Part shown: positions 15,733 to 25,417 of the stretch, piece after piece | Layout: each line of letters starts with the position of its first letter | How positions within the stretch are numbered: the first letter of the stretch is position 1 | Assembly: GCA_900079695.1 (NCBI GenBank) | Contig: LT599022.1 | Location: forward strand, 3,721,318 to 3,785,317 | Source of the DNA: an uncultured Alphaproteobacteria bacterium | Lineage (GTDB): Bacteria; Pseudomonadota; Alphaproteobacteria; Rhodospirillales; Rhodospirillaceae | DNA: 64,000 bases | Direction: 5' to 3' | The notes under the pieces: generated by a model | Told to the model about the DNA's origin: nothing | Databases searched by the model: none | What the model saw: only the letters and a program-made list of their open reading frames with translations | Translations under genes and position numbers: made by a program

Positions 15733-18456
15733 TCAGAGCTTGAGGCGGGCGACGCAGGCGCTGCCGGGCGGGCAGTCGGCGGGGATCTCGAAGCCGAGGC
15801 ATTCGACGATCTTGCGCATGCCGAGGTTGTCGGCGGCGAGCGGCCCGCGCACCGCCGCGATCTTCTCCGCCCTCGCGATCGCGATCAGACGCTCGGTGAC
15901 TTCGCGGCCGAGGCCCTGGCGCTGCGCCGCGTCGGAAATCACCACGTTGAGCTCCGCCTCGTTGCCGCCCGGGATCTTCGACAGCCGCGCCACCGCGACC
16001 ATCTCCTCCTTGCCCGCGGCGCCCGGCTTGAGCGCCACCAGCGCCATCTCGCGGTCGTAGTCGATGAAGCAGAGCTGCGTCAGGCGGCGATGCGCGATCC
16101 GCTCCTCCAGTTCCACCGGGCCCATGTGACGCTGCCGCACCGTCTCCTCGGAGAGGGTGTGGTGGAAGTCGTAGGCCTTGGGCTCGTCCTCCGGCCGCAC
16201 CGGGCGGATGGTGAAGGTTTCGCCCTTGGCCGAGGTCCAGGTGCCGACGTACTGCACCGGATACGGCCGGATCGCCGGCTTCGGCAGGTCGGCGTCCTTG
16301 ACGTCGGCCGGATGCAGGACGATGCGGGCGTCGAGCGCGAGCAGGCGCTCGGGCGAGGCGAGCAGCGGGTTGATGTCGAGCTCCGCGATCCGCGGGTTCT
16401 CGACGATCAGCTCGGAGAAGCGCACCAGCAGCCCTTCGAGCGCCGCCATGTCGACCGAGGCGCGGCCGCGCACGCCCTTGAGCGCGGTGTAGATCTTGGT
16501 CTTCTCCATCATCCGCCGGGCGAGGGTGGTGTTGAGCGGCGGCAGGCCGAGGGCCTTGTCGCCGTAGACCTCGACGAGCTGGCCGCCCGAGCCGAACAGC
16601 AGTACCGGCCCGAACTGGATGTCGACGCTCGCGCCGAGGATCAGCTCGTAGCCGTCGAGCTTCGCCATCGGCTGCACCGTCACGCCCTGGAAGTGCTGCG
16701 CGCCCACCTTCTCGGCCACCGACGCCTTGATCTGCGCGAACGCCGCCTTCACCGCCGCTGCATCGCGGAGGTTGAGCACCACGCCGCCGACGTCGGTCTT
16801 GTGGGTGATGGTGAGCGAGTGGAGCTTCAGCACCACCGGATAGCCCATCTTGTCGGCCCAGGCGACCGCCTCGGCCTCGGTCTCGGCGATCTCGGTGGCG
16901 GTGGTGGTGATGCCGTAGGCCTGCAGGAGCTTCTTCGATTCGTATTCGGTGAGGATGGTGCGGCCCTCGGCCTGCACCGTCGCGATCAGCTTCTGCGCGG
17001 TGGCGCGGTCGTAACCATTGGCCTCGGTCGCGGCGTCGGGGGTTTCGTAGAGCCCGGCGAGCGCTTCCGAATACTGCCACATGTAGTTGAACACCCTCAC
17101 CGCGGTGTCCGGATAGGCGTAGCTCGGCATGCCCGCCTGGTTGAGGAGGTCGTCGCCCTCGGCGACGCTCTCGCCGCCCATCCAGCTCGCCAGCACCGGT
17201 TTGCCGAGGCTCTGCGCGTAGTTCGCGAGGTGTTCGGCGATCTCGGTCGGGTTGGTCATGCCCTGCGGCGTCATGATCACCAGCATGCCGTCGATGTGCG
17301 GGTCCTTGGCGGCGATTTCGAGGCTCTTGGCGTAGCGCTCGGGCTCGGCGTCGCCGAGGATGTCGACCGGGTTGTTGTGGCTCCAGATCGACGGCAGCAG
17401 GGCGTTGAAGGCGTCCATGCTGGCGGGCGAGAGGTCGGCGAGTTCGCCGCCGCCCTGCGACAGCGCATCGGTGGCGAGCACGCCCGGGCCGCCCGCGTTG
17501 GTGACGATGCAGAGCTTCTTGCCCTTCGGCAGGGGCTGCTTGGCGAGGGCGTCGATCATGTCGAAGATGTCGTCGATGCCCTCGACGCGCAGCACGCCGA
17601 CGCGGCGGAACGCGGCGTCGAGCACCTCGTCGGAGCCGGTGAGCGAGCCGGTGTGCGAGGCCGCGGCCTTGGCGGCGGCGGCGGTGCGACCGGCCTTGAT
17701 GACGATGATCGGCTTTTCGAGCGAGACTTGGCGCGCCGCGGAGAGGAAGCGCTGCGGATCGCCGATGCTTTCCATATAGACGACGATCGCCTTGGTCTGC
17801 GGATCGTTGCCGTAGTAGTCGACGAGGGTGCCGAAATCGACGTCGAGCATCGAGCCCATCGACACGAAGCCCGAGAACCCGACGTTCTCCTTCAGGCTCC
17901 AGTCGAGCACCGCGGTGCAGAGCGCGCCCGACTGGCTGAGGAACGCCACCGAGCCGGGGTTGGCCGAGCGCGCCGCGAAGGTGGCGTTGAGGCCCACCAC
18001 CGGGTTCATCACGCCGAGGCAGTTCGGCCCGACGATGCGCATCTTGCCCGCGGTGATGCGGGCGATCTCATGCTCGAGGGCGACGCCTTCCGGCCCCGCC
18101 TCCTTGAAGCCGGCCGAAATCACGATGCCGCCGGGAATTCCGAGCTTCACCGCCTCTTCGAGGATGCCGGGCACCGACGGCGCGGGGGTGCAGATCACCA
18201 CCAGATCGGGGCGCGTCGGAATGTCGGCGAGGGTGGGATAGGTGCGGACTCCGAGAATATTGTCGCGGCGCTGGTTGACCGGGTAGATGGTGCCGCCGAA
18301 CGGCGACGACAGTAGGTTCCACATCACCGTTCGACCGACGCTGCCGGGTCGCTCGCTCGCGCCGACGAGGGCGACGCCCTTCGGGCGGAAGATTGCGTCG
18401 AGCGGATGGGAGTCGCGGGCCGGAACGCCCGCGGAAACGTCGGCAATGTCGTTCAT
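15733..18456 (-). CDS. Acyl-CoA synthetase (NDP-forming)/GNAT fusion, Pat-like protein acetyltransferase
   Basis: A 907-aa multidomain protein. From the N-terminus: CoA-binding domain (about 25-155, [20 protein letters not shown]), succinyl-CoA-ligase-like domain (about 175-470, [22 protein letters not shown]), ATP-grasp domain (about 500-720, [16 protein letters not shown]) and a C-terminal GNAT acetyltransferase (about 740-895, [23 protein letters not shown]). This is the architecture of E. coli PatZ/YfiQ (886 aa), which acetylates lysines of metabolic enzymes such as acetyl-CoA synthetase. Whether the synthetase part is active is unknown. I start at [10 protein letters not shown]; upstream residues are basic and lack an RBS. 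Confidence 0.88.
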   Translation of the reverse strand: MNDIADVSAGVPARDSHPLDAIFRPKGVALVGASERPGSVGRTVMWNLLSSPFGGTIYPVNQRRDNILGVRTYPTLADIPTRPDLVVICTPAPSVPGILEEAVKLGIPGGIVISAGFKEAGPEGVALEHEIARITAGKMRIVGPNCLGVMNPVVGLNATFAARSANPGSVAFLSQSGALCTAVLDWSLKENVGFSGFVSMGSMLDVDFGTLVDYYGNDPQTKAIVVYMESIGDPQRFLSAARQVSLEKPIIVIKAGRTAAAAKAAASHTGSLTGSDEVLDAAFRRVGVLRVEGIDDIFDMIDALAKQPLPKGKKLCIVTNAGGPGVLATDALSQGGGELADLSPASMDAFNALLPSIWSHNNPVDILGDAEPERYAKSLEIAAKDPHIDGMLVIMTPQGMTNPTEIAEHLANYAQSLGKPVLASWMGGESVAEGDDLLNQAGMPSYAYPDTAVRVFNYMWQYSEALAGLYETPDAATEANGYDRATAQKLIATVQAEGRTILTEYESKKLLQAYGITTTATEIAETEAEAVAWADKMGYPVVLKLHSLTITHKTDVGGVVLNLRDAAAVKAAFAQIKASVAEKVGAQHFQGVTVQPMAKLDGYELILGASVDIQFGPVLLFGSGGQLVEVYGDKALGLPPLNTTLARRMMEKTKIYTALKGVRGRASVDMAALEGLLVRFSELIVENPRIAELDINPLLASPERLLALDARIVLHPADVKDADLPKPAIRPYPVQYVGTWTSAKGETFTIRPVRPEDEPKAYDFHHTLSEETVRQRHMGPVELEERIAHRRLTQLCFIDYDREMALVALKPGAAGKEEMVAVARLSKIPGGNEAELNVVISDAAQRQGLGREVTERLIAIARAEKIAAVRGPLAADNLGMRKIVECLGFEIPADCPPGSACVARLKL

Positions 18457-18760
18457 GTCTGCCACCTTGTGATGAGAATTCCGGCGCACGCACGAAGAGG
18501 CGGCCGGGGGGGATTCGGACGTCGAAAAGTCGCTGGAATGCGTGGCTCAAAGGTACTCGCGCACTCGCCGGAATGGCAAGGAAATGCGGGAAATTTCACG
18601 AAATCTGGGCGAGTCCCTACGGATTCTCGGGTGAATCGGCCTGTGTCGTCGACTGAGTTCTGTGCAGGTGTCGAACGGCCGACAGGGGCGCCGCCGCCGT
18701 TGCACCCGACTCGCCGGGATCTCCATCTTTCACGCACGGGAAATGTATTATAAAAACGCT
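18457..18760. other. Intergenic region between divergent transcription units
   Basis: No gene or clear motif seen. It should hold the promoter of the leftward Pat-like gene. The methionine operon promoter begins at its right edge. Confidence 0.5.
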
Positions 18761-18789
18761 TTGACATTCCTTCCGGGTGGTTTTATGAG
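18761..18789 (+). promoter_or_regulatory. Predicted sigma-70 promoter of the methionine transporter operon
   Basis: A consensus -35 TTGACA (18761-18766), a 17-bp spacer and a -10-like TATGAG (18784-18789). Transcription would start near 18796, which is exactly where the riboswitch begins. Confidence 0.65.
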
Positions 18790-18795
18790 GGATGC

Positions 18796-18853
18796 AGGGC
18801 GCCGATTTGAGCGATCAGCTTGCGGGCGCGGTACAAATGCAGCTAAAGCGTCG
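18796..18853 (+). ncRNA. SAM-II riboswitch
   Basis: The leader has the SAM-II arrangement: GCGCC (18799-18803), the conserved GATTT just after it, a short loop containing GCTTGC, the pairing strand GGCGC (18825-18829), and the highly conserved AAATGCAGCTAAAGCG (18835-18850) that forms the pseudoknot and ligand pocket. SAM-II RNAs are found mainly in alphaproteobacteria upstream of methionine biosynthesis or transport genes. Here the gene downstream is metN. Binding of S-adenosylmethionine should reduce expression. Confidence 0.88.
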
Positions 18854-18866
18854 GGATGTGACCATC

Positions 18867-18896
18867 ACCGCCCGGCTTCGGCTGCGGCGGTTTTTT
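18867..18896 (+). terminator. Intrinsic terminator of the SAM-II leader
   Basis: ACCGCC (18867-18872) pairs with GGCGGT (18886-18891) around a GCTTCGGC-containing inner hairpin, followed by six T. It lies between the riboswitch and metN, 19 bp before the start codon, so SAM binding could favour premature termination. Confidence 0.8.
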
Positions 18897-18914
18897 CGTT
18901 CTTTAAGGAACACC

Positions 18915-19976
18915 ATGATACGGCTTGAAGGACTGGAGAAGGTCTACGGCGGCAAGGGCGGCGCGAGCCATCACGCGCTCAAGGGCATCGACCTCTCCAT
19001 CGGCAAGGGCGAGATCTTCGGCATCATCGGCCGCTCCGGCGCCGGTAAGAGCACGCTGATCCGCACCATCAACCGCCTCGAGGAAGTGACGCGCGGCCGC
19101 GTCGTCGTCGACGGCGTGGATATCGGCACCCTGACGGTCGCCGAGCTCACCGCGTTCCGCCGCCAAGTCGGCATGGTGTTCCAGCACTTCAACCTCCTGT
19201 CCTCGCGCACGGTGTTCGGCAACGTCGCCCTGCCGCTCGAACTCGCGGGGGTGTCGAAGGCGGAGATCGCCGCCCGGGTGCAGCCGATGCTCGAACTCGT
19301 CGGCCTCGACGACAAGCGCGACCGCTATCCCTCCGAGCTTTCGGGCGGGCAGAAGCAGCGCGTCGGCATCGCCCGCGCGCTGGTGGCCGAGCCCAAGGTG
19401 CTGCTGTGCGACGAGGTGACCTCGGCGCTCGACCCCGAAACCACGCAGCAGATCCTCGACCTGCTGCGCGACCTGAGCCGCCGCCTCGGCCTGACGATGG
19501 TGGTGATCACCCACGAGATGAGCGTGGTGCGCGACCTCTGCGACCGCGTCGCGGTGATCGACGACGGCCTGATCGTCGAACAGGGCAACGTCTTCGACGT
19601 GTTCGTCTCGCCCCGCCACGAAACCACCCAGGCGCTGATCGCCGGCGAAATCGAGGCGTCGCTGCCGAAGTCGCTCAAGCGCATCATCAACAACGGCCCG
19701 CCGCGGGACGGCGAGAACCCGGTGGTGAAGATCGTCTTCACCGGGCCGAACGCCTACGATCCGATCATCAGCCAGCTCTCGCGGGTCTCGGGGATCGACT
19801 TCAACATCCTCGCCGGGCAGGTGGACTACATCCAGAACCGGCCGTTCGGCATCCTGTTCGTCGAGGCCAAGGGCGGCCTCGCCGAGGCGGAGAAGGCGAT
19901 CGCCTTCGTCCAGTCGCGCAACCTCAAGGCGGAGATCATCGGCCATGTCGACCCAGATGCTGTTCCTCTTGGCTGA
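18915..19976 (+). CDS. metN: Methionine ABC transporter ATP-binding protein MetN
   Basis: A 353-aa ATPase. Walker A GRSGAGKS at residues 39-46, Q-loop [26 protein letters not shown], signature LSGGQKQRVGIARAL, Walker B VLLCDEVTSALDP (the Cys before DE is typical of MetN) and H-loop THEM. The C-terminal about 80 residues form the NIL domain that binds methionine and inhibits transport. I start at MIRLEG (ATG 18915, AAGGAA upstream), not at frames inside the riboswitch. The 3' end overlaps metI by 32 bp. Confidence 0.95.
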   Translation: MIRLEGLEKVYGGKGGASHHALKGIDLSIGKGEIFGIIGRSGAGKSTLIRTINRLEEVTRGRVVVDGVDIGTLTVAELTAFRRQVGMVFQHFNLLSSRTVFGNVALPLELAGVSKAEIAARVQPMLELVGLDDKRDRYPSELSGGQKQRVGIARALVAEPKVLLCDEVTSALDPETTQQILDLLRDLSRRLGLTMVVITHEMSVVRDLCDRVAVIDDGLIVEQGNVFDVFVSPRHETTQALIAGEIEASLPKSLKRIINNGPPRDGENPVVKIVFTGPNAYDPIISQLSRVSGIDFNILAGQVDYIQNRPFGILFVEAKGGLAEAEKAIAFVQSRNLKAEIIGHVDPDAVPLG

Positions 19977-20604
19977 TGCGGCGGTCGAGACCGGCTACAT
20001 GGTGCTGGTCGCGCTGTCCCTCGGCACCCTGTTCGGCGCGCCGATCGGCGTTCTGCTCGCCACCTCCGGGCGCGGCGAACTGTTCGCGATGCCGGTGTTC
20101 AACCGCGTCGTCGGCGCGGTGGTGAACGCCACCCGCTCGATTCCCTTCATCATCCTCGCGGTCGCGATCATTCCGTTCACCCGCGTCGTCGCGGGCACCT
20201 CGATCGGCACCTCGGCGGCGATCGTGCCGCTGACGGTGGCGGCGACGCCGTTCATCGCCCGCATCATCGAGGGCGCGATCCGCGGCGTCGACGCGGGCCT
20301 GATCGAGGCGGCGCAGGCGATGGGGGCGAAGCCGCTGCAGATCGTCTTCAAGGTGCTGCTGCCCGAGGCGCTGCCCGCGATCGTGCTCGGCCTCACCCTC
20401 ACCACCGTGCTGCTGATCGGCTATTCGGCGATGGTCGGCGCGGTCGGCGGCGGCGGCCTCGGCGACCTCGGCATCCGTTACGGCTACCAGCGCTTCCGCC
20501 CCGACGTGATGCTGGCGGTGGTGGTGATCCTGATCGTCGTCGTGCAGATGATCCAGAGCCTCGGCGACCGCCTCGCGCGCAAGCTCAACAAGCGCGTGCG
20601 CTGA
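19945..20604 (+). CDS. metI: Methionine ABC transporter permease MetI
   Basis: A 219-aa permease with five helices and the MetI-type stretches ETGYMVLVALSLGTLFGAPIGVLL and ARIIEGAIRGVDAGLIEAAQAMGAKPLQIVFKVLLPEALPAI (the EAA loop that contacts MetN). Size is standard. The start lies inside metN, so translation is coupled. It is followed by three binding-protein genes. Confidence 0.95.
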   Translation: MSTQMLFLLADAAVETGYMVLVALSLGTLFGAPIGVLLATSGRGELFAMPVFNRVVGAVVNATRSIPFIILAVAIIPFTRVVAGTSIGTSAAIVPLTVAATPFIARIIEGAIRGVDAGLIEAAQAMGAKPLQIVFKVLLPEALPAIVLGLTLTTVLLIGYSAMVGAVGGGGLGDLGIRYGYQRFRPDVMLAVVVILIVVVQMIQSLGDRLARKLNKRVR

Positions 20605-20643
20605 ACCCCGACCCCGTTTCCCAACCCGCAAGGAGTTCCCCGT

Positions 20644-21438
20644 ATGGCGTTTCCGCGTCCGTTCCAGTCGGTTGCCGCCGCCGTTCTCGGCGTCGTTCTC
20701 GCCGCGTCCGCCGCCGAGGCCAAGGTCTACAAGGTCGGCGTGACCCAGGGTCCGCACGAACAGGTGGTCGAGTTCGTGAAGACCGAACTCGCCAGACAGG
20801 GCGTCGAGATCGAGGTGATCGGCTTCTCCGACTACGTGCTGCCGAACCAGGCGCTCAACGACGGCGATCTCGACATCAATTCGTTCCAGCACCAGCCCTA
20901 TCTCGACAACCAGGTCAAGGACCGCGGCTACGGCCTCGTCTCGGTGGGCAAGAGCATCGTCCTGCCGATGGGCATCTATTCCCGCAAGATCAAGTCGTTC
21001 GCCGATTTCAAGGCGGGCGACACGATCGGACTGCCGAACGACCCGACCAACGGCGGCCGCGCGCTTCTGCTGATGCAGTCCGCCGGGCTGATCAAGGTCG
21101 ATCCCAAGGCGGGCCTGCGCGCCGGTCCGGCCGACGTCGTCGACAATCCCAAGGGCCTGAAGTTCGTCGAACTCGACGCCGCGCAACTGCCGCGCGCGAT
21201 CCCCGATCTTGTCGCCGCCGCGGTCAACACCAACTATGCGATCCAGGCGGGCCTGGTTCCGACCCGCGACGCCCTCGTGGTCGAGGACGCCGACAGCCCC
21301 TACGCCAACGTCATCGCGGTCAAGGCCGCCAACAGGGACGCCGCATGGGTCAAGGCGTTCGTCGCCGCGTACCATTCCGAGGCGACCCGCAAGTTCATCG
21401 TCGACACCTTCAAGGGCAGCATCGTTCCGGCCTTCTGA
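20644..21438 (+). CDS. metQ: Methionine-binding protein MetQ, copy 1
   Basis: A 264-aa NLPA-family binding protein with a signal peptide ending AAEAKVYK. It has no lipobox Cys, so it is probably a soluble periplasmic form. Family features are VYKVGVTQGPHEQVVEFVK, FSDYVLPNQALNDGDLDINSFQHQPYLDNQVKDRG and GLPNDPTNGGRALLL. First of three tandem paralogues. Compared with copies 2 and 3 it differs at several ligand-near positions (VTQGPHE for VTPGVHE/VTPGTHE and LDINSFQHQ). Confidence 0.93.
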   Translation: MAFPRPFQSVAAAVLGVVLAASAAEAKVYKVGVTQGPHEQVVEFVKTELARQGVEIEVIGFSDYVLPNQALNDGDLDINSFQHQPYLDNQVKDRGYGLVSVGKSIVLPMGIYSRKIKSFADFKAGDTIGLPNDPTNGGRALLLMQSAGLIKVDPKAGLRAGPADVVDNPKGLKFVELDAAQLPRAIPDLVAAAVNTNYAIQAGLVPTRDALVVEDADSPYANVIAVKAANRDAAWVKAFVAAYHSEATRKFIVDTFKGSIVPAF

Positions 21439-21479
21439 GGCCGGCCCGCCCCGATCCCGCAACAGGAGGACACCCCATC

Positions 21480-22274
21480 ATGAACCGCCGCCTTCTCATC
21501 CTCGCCGCGCTTTGCGGGCTGCTGGCGCCGCCGCTGGTGTCCTCCGCCGCCGAGGCCAAGGTCTACAAGATCGGCGTCACGCCCGGCGTGCACGAGCAGA
21601 CCATGGAGTTCGTCAAGCCGCTGCTGGCGAAGAAGGGCATCGAGATCGAGATCGTCAGCTTCTCCGACTACGTGCTGCCGAATCAGGCGGTCAACGACGG
21701 CGATCTCGACATGAACGCCTTCCAGCACAAGCCCTACTTCGACAACCAGGTGAAGGACCGCGGCTACAAGCTGGTCTCCGCGGGCACCAACTTCCTCGCG
21801 CCGATGGGCATCTACTCGAAGAAGATCAAATCGCTCGACGAGCTGAAGAAGGGCGATTCTGTGGGGATCCCCAACGATCCCACCAACGGCGGCCGGGCGC
21901 TGCTGCTGCTCCAGAAGCACGGCCTGATCAAGCTCGACGGCGCCAACATCCTCACCCCCGGCGTGCCCGACATCGCCGCCAATCCCCGGGGGATCAAGAT
22001 CGTGGAACTCGACGCCGCGCAGATGCCGCGCGCGCTCGAGGACCTCGCCGCCGGTGCGGTCAACACCAACTACGCGGTGCAGGCGGGCTTCCTGCCGACC
22101 CGCGACGCGGTGGTGCTCGAAGCCGCGGACAGTCCCTACGTCAACATCTTCGCGGTGCGCGCGGCGGACAAGGACGCCCCGTGGGTGAAGGAGATCGTCT
22201 CCACCTACCAGTCCGAACCGGTGCGGCAGTTCATCCTCAAGGAGTTCAAGGGCTCGCTGGTGCCCGCGTTCTGA
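21480..22274 (+). CDS. metQ: Methionine-binding protein MetQ, copy 2
   Basis: A 264-aa paralogue with a signal peptide ending AAEAKVYK and again no lipobox. It keeps VYKIGVTPGVHEQTMEFVK, SDYVLPNQAVNDGDLDMNAFQHKPYFDNQ and IPNDPTNGGRALLLL. The start has AGGAGGA 8 bp upstream. It lies 41 bp after copy 1. The QHKPYF region differs from QHQPYL in the other two copies, a possible ligand-preference change. Confidence 0.93.
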   Translation: MNRRLLILAALCGLLAPPLVSSAAEAKVYKIGVTPGVHEQTMEFVKPLLAKKGIEIEIVSFSDYVLPNQAVNDGDLDMNAFQHKPYFDNQVKDRGYKLVSAGTNFLAPMGIYSKKIKSLDELKKGDSVGIPNDPTNGGRALLLLQKHGLIKLDGANILTPGVPDIAANPRGIKIVELDAAQMPRALEDLAAGAVNTNYAVQAGFLPTRDAVVLEAADSPYVNIFAVRAADKDAPWVKEIVSTYQSEPVRQFILKEFKGSLVPAF

Positions 22275-22315
22275 GTTCGCGTATCCCAGACCAACGGTCG
22301 TACACGGAGGACACC

Positions 22316-23104
22316 ATGAAACGTCGCACCCTCGCCGCCGCGCTGGCGATCGCCGCGTCGCTCGCGTTCGCCGCGCCGGCGCTCGCCAAGACCTACAAGA
22401 TCGGCGTCACCCCGGGCACCCACGAGCAGGTGATGGAATTCGTCAAGCCGCGCCTCGCCAAGGCGGGCATCGACATCGAGATCGTATCGTTTTCCGACTA
22501 CGTGCTGCCGAACCAGGCGGTCAGCGACGGCGACCTCGACATGAACTCGTTCCAGCACCAGCCCTACCTCGACAATCAGGTCAAGGATCGGGGCTTCGAT
22601 CTCGTTTCGGTGGGCAAGAACTTCGTCGAGCCGATGGGCATCTATTCGAAGAAGATCAAATCGCTCGATCAACTCAAGCCCGGCGATTCGGTGGCCGTGC
22701 CCAACGACCCGACCAACGGCGGCCGTGCGCTCCTGCTCCTTCAGAAGCAGAAGCTGATCAAGCTGGCGCCCGGGGCGAGCCTCACGGCGGGCGTTCCGGA
22801 TATTGCCGAAAACCCGAAAAAGTTGAAATTCGTCGAGCTTGACGCGGCGCAACTTCCGCGTGCGCTGCCCGACGTGGCGATTGCCGCCATCAACACCAAC
22901 TACGCGCTCGAGGCCGATCTGGTTCCGACCCGCGACGCCCTCGCGATCGAGGCCGCAGACAGCCCCTACGCCAACATTTTCGTGGTGAAAACCAAGGAGA
23001 AGGACGCGCCGTGGGTGAAGAAGCTGGTGGAGGTCTATCAGACCGCGCCGACCCGCGACTTCATTCTCAAGACCTTCAAGGGCGCGGTGGTTCCCGCGTT
23101 CTGA
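22316..23104 (+). CDS. metQ: Methionine-binding protein MetQ, copy 3
   Basis: A 262-aa paralogue with signal peptide ending APALAKTYK. It has KIGVTPGTHEQVMEFVKPRL, SDYVLPNQAVSDGDLDMNSFQHQPYLDNQVKDRG and VPNDPTNGGRALLLLQKQ. Start ATG 22316 has ACGGAGGA upstream. It is the last gene of the operon and ends at a strong terminator. The three copies are full length and none shows frame damage, so all are probably expressed. Confidence 0.93.
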   Translation: MKRRTLAAALAIAASLAFAAPALAKTYKIGVTPGTHEQVMEFVKPRLAKAGIDIEIVSFSDYVLPNQAVSDGDLDMNSFQHQPYLDNQVKDRGFDLVSVGKNFVEPMGIYSKKIKSLDQLKPGDSVAVPNDPTNGGRALLLLQKQKLIKLAPGASLTAGVPDIAENPKKLKFVELDAAQLPRALPDVAIAAINTNYALEADLVPTRDALAIEAADSPYANIFVVKTKEKDAPWVKKLVEVYQTAPTRDFILKTFKGAVVPAF

Positions 23105-23127
23105 CCCACCGTCCGCAGCTTCGGGAG

Positions 23128-23159
23128 GCCGGGCCGCCGCGTGCGGCCCGGCGTTTTTT
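23128..23159 (+). terminator. Intrinsic terminator after the methionine operon
   Basis: GCCGGGCCGC (23128-23137) and GCGGCCCGGC (23143-23152) form a perfect 10-bp stem with a 5-nt loop, followed by G and six T. Confidence 0.93.
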
Positions 23160-23284
23160 ACGCGCATTCGGCGTCGGGATTCGCTTTTCATGTCGAACCG
23201 GACGTTGCATGATCGGAGCTGAGAGCAATTCAGCCTTGCGGATGATCGGGACGTCCGACCGGGGCGAAAGGGGAGCCGCCCGTC

Positions 23285-25417
23285 GTGAGGGCCGTGCCGC
23301 GTCTATGGATGTTGGTGCTTGTCGTGGTGCTCGTCCTGATGGCGATCACCGGCTGGCAGTACCTCCTGAGCCAGGAGCGCCAGCGCCGGGCCGAGGCGGA
23401 GCATACCCTCTCCGGCATCGCCGTGCTCAAACTCAACGAGATCGCCGAATGGCGCGCCAACCGCGCCGCCGACGCCAGGCTCGTCGCCGCCAATCCCACG
23501 CTGCAGCGCTCGCTGCGGCTGTGGTGGCAGAACCCGGATACCGACATCGCCACGGATATGCTCGAGGTGGTCCGCTCGCGCCTAGCGATGTACCGGGAAA
23601 TCCGCCGGTTCGCCGACGTCCGGGTGGTCGATGCGGAGAACCGCACCGTCGTCGGGGTGATGCCCGCCGACCCCGAGCCCGAGGATCCCATCACCGCCGC
23701 CGCCCTCGACCGCGCCCGCGCCACCGGCCTGCCGACCTTCAGCGACATCCATTCCCAAGGAGGCGGGCTGCTGATCGACGTGGTGGTGCCGTTGTTCGGC
23801 GACGACAACGACGACGAACTGCGCGGGTCGGGGCTCGCGCTGGTGCTGCAGATCGACCCCAACGTCTACCTCTATCCGTTGCTGCGGCGCTGGCCGACGC
23901 CGAGCGCGACCGCCGAAACCCTGATCGCGCGGCGCGAGGGGCAGGACGTGGTGTTTCTCTCGCCCCTGCGTCATCGCCCCGATCCGCCGCTCACCTTCCG
24001 CATGCCGCTCTCCAGTCCGAAGCTCGCCGCGGCGGTGGGGCTGCGCGGCACCTACGGCGTCGTCGGCGGGCGGGACTATCGCGACCAGCCGATCCTCGCC
24101 GCCACGTTCAAGGTCGACGGCACCGACTGGGTGATGGTGTCGAAGATCGACGAGGACGAGGCGCTCGCGACGCAGCGCCGCGAAACCCTGCTCGGGCTCG
24201 CGCTGCTGATCGCCGCGGCGGTGGCGGTGGCGGCGGTGGTGCTGGCGATCGCCGAGGAGGGGGCGTCGGCCGAACGTCTCGCCGCCGCCGAAAGCAAGGC
24301 CCAGCTCGCGGCGCGCGACGCGCGCCTGGGCGCGATCTTCCGCGCCGCGCCGATCGGCATCGGCATTACCCGCGACCGCATCATGGTGGAGGCGAGCGAA
24401 GGCTTCTGCGATCTCGTCGGCATGACGCGCGAGGAAATGGTCGGTCAGCCGGCGCGAATCTTCTACGGCGACGACGACGCCGAGTACGAGCGCGTCGGCG
24501 TCGCCGCCTATGGCGGCCTCAGGGCCGAGGGGCGCTCGCAGACCGAGGCGCGCTGGGTGAAGAAGGACGGCACGCCGATCGTGGTGCTGCTGAGCGCCGC
24601 CCTGGTGGAGCCGGGCAATTTCAAGGCCGACGTCACCTTCACCATCATCGACATCACCGAGCGCAAGCTCCAGGAGGAACGGCTCGGCGAGCGCACCCGC
24701 GACCTCGAACGCTCGAACAAGGAGCTTGCCGCGTTCGCCTACGTCGCCTCCCACGACCTGCGCTCGCCGCTGCGGGGCATCGCCCAGCTTTCCGAGTGGA
24801 TCGTCGAGGACATGCCGGGCGGCGTGCCCGACGAGATCCAGGGGCACATCACGCTGATGCGCAGCCGGGTGGCGCGGATGGAGCGCCTGCTCGACGACCT
24901 GCTCGCCTATTCGCGCATCGGCCGCATCGAGGGCGACGTGGCCGAGGCCGACGTCGCCGCGATCTGCCGCGAGGCGTTCGACATGTTCGCGCCGCCGCCC
25001 GGCTTCGCGCTCGATCTCGCGCCCGATCTGCCCAGCTTCCGCACCCTCGCGACGCCGCTGACCCAGGTGCTGCACAACCTCATCGGCAACGCCATCAAGC
25101 ACCACGACCGCGACCGCGGCCGCATCGCGGTGTCGGCGCGCAAGGTGCGCGGCGGCTGGGCGATCGCCGTTGCCGACGACGGCCCGGGGATCGCGCGCGA
25201 ATACCAGGAGCGGGTGTTCGGGCTGTTCCAGACCCTGAAGCCGCGCGACGAGGTGGAGGGCAGCGGCATGGGGTTGGCGCTGGTGCGCAAGATCGTCGAA
25301 GTCTACGGGGGGACCGTGACGGTGCGGTCCGAGGGGCGGGGGGCCGAGTTCACGTTCACGTGGCCGGGCGACCCCCATATGAAGGGATTGAAGCATGCAA
25401 CAAGCGCTGGCGCCTGA
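23285..25417 (+). CDS. Membrane sensor histidine kinase with periplasmic sensor and PAS domain
   Basis: A 710-aa kinase with GTG start (GGGGAGC upstream). TM1 at about residues 9-28, a periplasmic sensor of about 270 residues (double-Cache-like, ending TFKVDGTDWVMVSKID), TM2 at about 302-325, a PAS domain (about 345-460), HisKA with phospho-acceptor His490 in FAYVASHDLRSPLRG, and an HATPase domain with NLIGNAIKHHDR, DDGPGI and GSGMGLALVRKI. The HisKA/HATPase type resembles that of phytochrome-family kinases. It overlaps by 23 bp the response regulator gene, its probable partner. The signal sensed is unknown. Confidence 0.9.
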   Translation: MRAVPRLWMLVLVVVLVLMAITGWQYLLSQERQRRAEAEHTLSGIAVLKLNEIAEWRANRAADARLVAANPTLQRSLRLWWQNPDTDIATDMLEVVRSRLAMYREIRRFADVRVVDAENRTVVGVMPADPEPEDPITAAALDRARATGLPTFSDIHSQGGGLLIDVVVPLFGDDNDDELRGSGLALVLQIDPNVYLYPLLRRWPTPSATAETLIARREGQDVVFLSPLRHRPDPPLTFRMPLSSPKLAAAVGLRGTYGVVGGRDYRDQPILAATFKVDGTDWVMVSKIDEDEALATQRRETLLGLALLIAAAVAVAAVVLAIAEEGASAERLAAAESKAQLAARDARLGAIFRAAPIGIGITRDRIMVEASEGFCDLVGMTREEMVGQPARIFYGDDDAEYERVGVAAYGGLRAEGRSQTEARWVKKDGTPIVVLLSAALVEPGNFKADVTFTIIDITERKLQEERLGERTRDLERSNKELAAFAYVASHDLRSPLRGIAQLSEWIVEDMPGGVPDEIQGHITLMRSRVARMERLLDDLLAYSRIGRIEGDVAEADVAAICREAFDMFAPPPGFALDLAPDLPSFRTLATPLTQVLHNLIGNAIKHHDRDRGRIAVSARKVRGGWAIAVADDGPGIAREYQERVFGLFQTLKPRDEVEGSGMGLALVRKIVEVYGGTVTVRSEGRGAEFTFTWPGDPHMKGLKHATSAGA

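Noticed and set aside
14479..18315. A 1278-codon rightward open frame across dctM and the Pat-like gene
   Set aside because: It crosses a terminator and lies antisense or out of frame to two well-supported genes.
18792..18914. N-terminal extension of metN into the leader
   Set aside because: The segment is the SAM-II aptamer and terminator; the ATG at 18915 has its own ribosome-binding site.
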